Shown in pieces: positions 60,370 to 64,000 of a stretch of DNA of 64,000 nucleotides. A program made the translations under genes and the position numbers. The DNA is from Prosapia bicincta (Eukaryota > Arthropoda > Insecta > Hemiptera > Cercopidae). Within the stretch, counting starts at the first letter, position 1. Each line of letters begins with the position of its first letter. Location of the stretch: assembly GCA_036971475.1 (NCBI GenBank), contig JBAIZL010000002.1, positions 136,318,740 through 136,382,739 of the forward strand. Reading direction: 5' to 3'. Below the pieces are notes generated by a model that was given only the letters and a program-made list of their open reading frames with translations, ran no database searches and had not been told where the DNA came from.

Positions 60370-61330
60370 TTGTGTTTTTGTTTGTCTGTAAATTTCATAT
60401 TGTTCTAGTGTGATAAGATGTGGTCCGTTGTTTTTAATGTGTAAGATTTCTAGGTTATTGTAAATGTCTGTGAATTTTTGTCTTGATTCTTTTATGAGAT
60501 TGCAATATGCTGAGTTGGTGTTCTGTTTGTGTTTCTCGACTAGTTGTTTAAGGCTGCGACCTGTTTGCTCACTGTAGAATTTGTTGCATTCGCTGCAGTT
60601 TAGTTTGTATACGCCTGGTGCTTGTAGTTTATGTTTGTAGTTGGTGTCATGTTGTATTTTGTATTGTAAATTGTTATTAGTTTTGTAGGCAATTTTTAAT
60701 CCGGTTTTTTTAATATTTGTGTGCTATTTTATTTGATGTTTTGTGATGTATTTCTTTTTCCTCTGTGTAGTGATAATTTTAGCGTTTGTTTGTGTGTTGT
60801 GCCATAGTCTGTCTATTATCATGGTGCTTTATCCACTTGCGTATGCTAAATATTTAATGGTGTCTAGTTCTTTGTTTATGTTTCCTAAAGTCATTTTAAC
60901 GTTTTAAGTCTATGGATCATGGATCTGAATCCAGCATGTTTGTGTTGGCTAGTTGAGGAGCATGTTTGTGTTGGGTGGTTTGAGGTGTTGTGTATAACTG
61001 TGTCTGTCGTTGTCGGTTTCCTCTAAGTGTTGAATCTGTGTTTTTGAGTGTGGCTTTTTGTTATGATGAGGTCGAGGAAGCTTAGAGATACGTTGGTTAT
61101 AATCTCTGAGGTGAAGTGGAGTTTTGGGTGTATTTTATTAGTGTTAGGTGAGGAGGTTTTCGCATTGATGGGAGTTGCCTCTGTAAAGTGTTATGATAGC
61201 ATCGACGTATCTGTGCCAGTAAATGATTTTGTGTGCGTGTATATTGTTTGCTAGTATCTTGGTGTTTTCTATGTGTTGTAGGAACAAATATCGCTTCGCA
61301 ATACAGGTCACACATACTCTTTTATATTAT
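60370..61330 (-). pseudogene. Penelope-like element, reverse transcriptase to GIY-YIG, degraded
   Basis: Minus strand in order: ILANNIHAHKIIYWHRYVDA with the catalytic block (about 61255-61190; the usual YVDD reads YVDA), HPKLHFTSEIITNVSLSFLD and ITKSHTQKHRFNT (about 61140-61030), then PGVYKLNCSECNKFYSEQTG and EKHKQN (about 60620-60530), ending LEQYEIYRQ near 60390. Stops and frame changes separate the pieces. This copy belongs to a different PLE subfamily from the 20 and 50 kb copies, judging by the endonuclease sequence. Confidence 0.88.
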
Positions 61331-61387
61331 CGAAAACCTGTCTTTAAAACCGTCACCACTTAACACAACATCTCCAAGCAGAAGACA

Positions 61388-61435
61388 CTGATGAACATCG
61401 CGACATAGCGATCAAAAACTTCTGTCTCGTAATTT
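61388..61435 (+). ncRNA. Hammerhead-like motif, degenerate
   Basis: CTGATGA (61388-61394), perfect 5-bp stem II ATCGC/GCGAT (61397-61401, 61408-61412), then CAAA where GAAA is expected. Together with the minus-strand motif at 60199-60248 it flanks the PLE remnant as an inverted pair. Confidence 0.45.
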
Positions 61436-61789
61436 TTTTAAAATTTACACAATTTAAAGTTCGGATAATCATAAACTAATGTTAAAGTGTTAGATGAACT
61501 ATTATGTATATAGGTCTTTTAGGGTCATCCTAGGTTTGTATTACTGAAATAATGTATGTTGTTTTTTTTGTTTTACATAATAGTTGATTAATCATTTAGT
61601 TGTGTTTATTTTAAATGTTTATTAATTTATTTGTTGCCCAAATATTAGTGTCTATTATGATTTGTTGTGAGTTCGTGTTCGATCGTGTTGGCGAGATTTA
61701 GGTGAAGTTGGTATAACTTTTGGTTCAGTGAGTCTTTATTTTTGTATAAAGTTTTAATGGTTTGTTTTATGTAACGTAAACATTTACAC

Positions 61790-62010
61790 AATATGAAAAA
61801 TACAGACATACAAAAACAAAAATAACAAAAATATTAAACGAACAAACTCAATACAAATCACACATTCTTTTTGATATTATCGAAAACCTGCCTTTAAAAC
61901 CGTCACCGCTTACCCCAACATCTACAAGCAAAAGACAACAATGACCAAGCGATGAACATCGCCACATAGCGATCGAAAACGTTCTGTCTCGTAAGTTTTT
62001 ACAAATCTAC
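61790..62010 (+). repeat. Second PLE terminal segment with hammerhead-like motif
   Basis: The block from CAATACAAATCACACATTCT through AAACCGTCACCGC to GTTCTGTCTCGTAA repeats the one at about 61300-61435. It contains CGATGA (61950-61955), stem II ATCGC/GCGAT (61958-61962, 61969-61973), GAAA (61975-61978) and GTC (61986-61988). It lacks the first two core bases in good form but keeps the GTC. Confidence 0.6.
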
Positions 62011-62414
62011 AAAATATAAAGTTCAGATAGTCATAAACTAATGTTAAAGTGATTAATTAAAATCACAATGTTAAGTGACAAAATATAAAAAGAATTTCCC
62101 TGGAATTTTTTAGATGGACTATTTTGTTTGTTTGTTATCATTTATTCCCTTTCTTTTTTTAGTTTCTAATTCTTCAAGTTTATGTTGGTCTATAATTTCT
62201 CATTATATAGGTCTTTTAGGAACAGCCTAGGTTCGTATTGCTGAAATAATGTAATGTAAAGTTTGTGTTTTACCCAAAATATTGTTTTTAATTATGTTAA
62301 AATCCTGGTAGTTTTTCGTAAAATAGATACGGGTCTTCATTATCTTTGCAATTGTTGATAATGTTATATTATAACAATATGATTGACATTATAAAAACAT
62401 TTTCCTAGTTACAG

Positions 62415-62513
62415 ACGCAGACGTCGGGAACAGGCTTCTGAAAGGAAAACATGCGACAACTTCTGAAACCGGAAAATCATATTTTAAAAAACACTAAAAG
62501 TTGATTATTAACG
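62415..62513 (+). other. Exon-like 99-bp segment, copy 1 (stops in all frames)
   Basis: Bounded by TTACAG acceptor and GTAAGT donor. Near-duplicate of 63052-63150. One frame reads ADVGNRLLKGKHATTSETGK before TAA; another reads RRRREQASERKTCDNF before TGA. All three frames close within the segment, so as an exon it could be terminal or a nonsense-triggering cassette. Confidence 0.35.
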
Positions 62514-63051
62514 GTAAGTTTTATACTATTTGCAGATTTGTCTGTTATTATATTATCAAAACAAGAGGTTTTTACCATTACGTACTCACACATTGTTAAC
62601 ATTGATAATTGTCTATTTTTGTCTTTATTTTCCTCTCCATTTGCATTCTAACTAACTCTAATATTTTTCTACCTGAAGCCAAAGGCACCTTAAAATATTT
62701 CTTTAATATCACACTTTAAGCTTTGCCCCTGCTTTTGCTTTATAGTCTATTTGTGTAGGTGGCCTGTGTACTTAGTTGTATACATTCAAATTGCAGGGGC
62801 TGTATCTACCATGACATGTTAAGTGTAAAACTAACTAATATTAGATTTATTTATCATAAATGGGGTTTCACATGAATAAATTTCTGTAACCAGGTGTGTA
62901 ATACAAGACTTTGCAAAACACTAACTATTAATCCTATTTTTACTAATGGTCAAAATATAAATCTTCAACTCACAGTTTTGCAACTCACAAAAATTTCTTT
63001 TATAAAAATAACAATATCATTGAAGTTATAAACACATTTTCTAGGTTACAG

Positions 63052-63150
63052 ATGCAGACGTCGGGAACAGGCTTCTGAAAGGAAATCATGCGACAACTTC
63101 CAAAGCCGGAAAATCATATTTTATAAATGAAAAATATTGTTTACAAAGGT
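63052..63150 (+). other. Exon-like 99-bp segment, copy 2 (one frame open)
   Basis: Bounded by TTACAG and GTAAGT. Same length as the segment at 62415, and similar intron bases on both sides indicate tandem duplication including flanks. One frame is open throughout (ADVGNRLLKGNHATTSKAGK and onward), and 99 bp would keep phase if skipped or swapped. No family recognised; a repeated TE fragment with fortuitous splice sites is the alternative. Confidence 0.38.
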
Positions 63151-63522
63151 AAGTCTTGTACTATTTGTAAGATTGTACAACTATTCGTAAGAAGCACATC
63201 TGATATCATAAATCTAAACCTGTGTTCATTTTGGTCCCCTAAGAATGTTATTGTCATCCCTTGATGTTACAACTTTTTTCACTAAAACTCCTACATGTTT
63301 AGCTACTAATAGTTTAAAAACTTAAGTATTTAATAAGAGAACTCACTAAGTTTAATGAAGCCTTAAGTTTAATGAAGTTTGGAAAAACTGGAGTCTGCGT
63401 GTGCGTGAGTTGCTTGAATGGCCCCAGACGGGTGAAACGTACGTGAGTATGGTGCGCAACATAGGCACGTATGTAGTAGTGGCCGCCCGTAGTGAAAGTG
63501 GGCTTGTTCTGTTAAGCATAGG

Positions 63523-63740
63523 TTATAGTTGTGTTAATCTAATTGTTGCTTCCTTTAAAGTGTTGGTAGTGTGAGGATTCCAAATCAGGCCACTGTCGAG
63601 TATGAGTCCCGGATATTTGACCTGGTTCCCACAGTGAATGTCCTCGCTTAATAGTTTTAGTGGTGTGTTGAGTTGGTGTGTCCTGCGTTTGGAGAAAAAA
63701 AAATCCTGGTACTTGGCCACGTTCACCAAAATTCCCCAGC
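63523..63740 (-). pseudogene. Non-LTR retrotransposon reverse-transcriptase fragment
   Basis: The minus strand reads VNVAKYQDFFFSKRRTHQL, then GNQVKYPGLILDSGLIWNPH and KEATIRLTQL. This is the thumb-side pattern of LINE reverse transcriptases (FSKRR, then VKYLGLxLDS, then W-x-x-H). It is truncated at the upstream side by a poly(T) run and lacks the catalytic YxDD part within view. The clade was not determined. Confidence 0.8.
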
Positions 63741-64000
63741 CCATTTTTTTTTTTTTTTTTTTTTTTACCCGGGTCTGAGCCACTAAAACCAGCCCAGACC
63801 TTGTGGCAGCCAACCTCTAGCGAGCTACCTCCACCTCACATGTGAATGCGGTTAGTATTCCTACCGCGAGTGAAGGAAACGGTATTGATTGCCCATGTAC
63901 CAAGCTCATAAGCTCTTTCCATGGAGAATCAGGAGATAGTGAAATGAAACCGTACGGTAAGTGTCGCGCTAAGAGCGGGATGAAAAACCCTGGCAAGAAA
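63741..64000. other. Poly(T) run and moderately GC-rich sequence to the window end
   Basis: About 22 T at 63746-63768 interrupts or bounds the LINE fragment. On the minus strand it reads as a poly(A) tract, so the following sequence may be a SINE or retrocopy inserted in minus orientation. The stretch at 63780-64000 has ordinary base composition but no frame or RNA gene I can support, and it is cut by the window edge. Confidence 0.4.

Overview
The window is AT-rich eukaryotic DNA, almost certainly from an invertebrate animal and plausibly an arthropod. It contains hundred-base-scale satellites, long (TA)n and (TG)n runs, Penelope-like retroelements (PLEs), a hAT transposon, a non-LTR retrotransposon remnant and intron-flanked exon candidates. 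A TTAGG-type triplet near 14400 fits an arthropod but is too short to count as a telomere. Most of the window is repetitive. Few frames can be defended as genes, and most of those are broken.

Left part (1-18800): a 171-bp satellite with a 2491-bp higher-order period fills 1-6864. It ends exactly where a large inverted repeat begins (arms 6865-8016 and 9970-11121, spacer about 1.95 kb of degenerate short repeats). A repeat module follows (about 12300-14450; a shorter relative lies at 41125-41880), then a 154-bp satellite to about 18800.

Middle (18800-52454): a multi-kilobase segment carrying a PLE endonuclease remnant occurs twice in direct orientation (18798-22965 and 46694-52454). Between the copies are a cluster of (TA)n tracts with palindromes and hammerhead-like motifs (24960-27360), about 3.5 kb with no recognised gene, a virus-like gene island (about 31.1-41.0 kb) and a hAT transposon with perfect 8-bp target duplications (43655-45171).

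The virus-like island holds an unknown 315-codon gene followed by an interrupted frame, a three-copy 192-bp tandem repeat, a single-BIR plus RING IAP-like gene, an unknown 102-codon gene on the other strand, and a protein-primed family-B DNA polymerase of the Polinton/adintovirus/bidnavirus type on the minus strand. The polymerase is broken by a nonsense codon and a frameshift, and it lacks acidic residues expected in the exonuclease III motif and polymerase motif A. The short genes share a core promoter layout (TATA, TCAGA, very short leader, ATGG). No integrase, capsid or packaging ATPase was recognised, so this looks like a decaying integrated fragment of a DNA virus or virus-like transposon.

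Right part (52455-64000): a 650-bp (TG)n tract, a PLE-terminal palindrome with a well-formed hammerhead-ribozyme core (about 55.8 kb), further PLE reverse-transcriptase and GIY-YIG fragments (58.3 and 60.2-62.0 kb), one good candidate coding exon (57920-58003), a pair of duplicated 99-bp exon-like segments (62415 and 63052), and a non-LTR reverse-transcriptase tail (63.5 kb).
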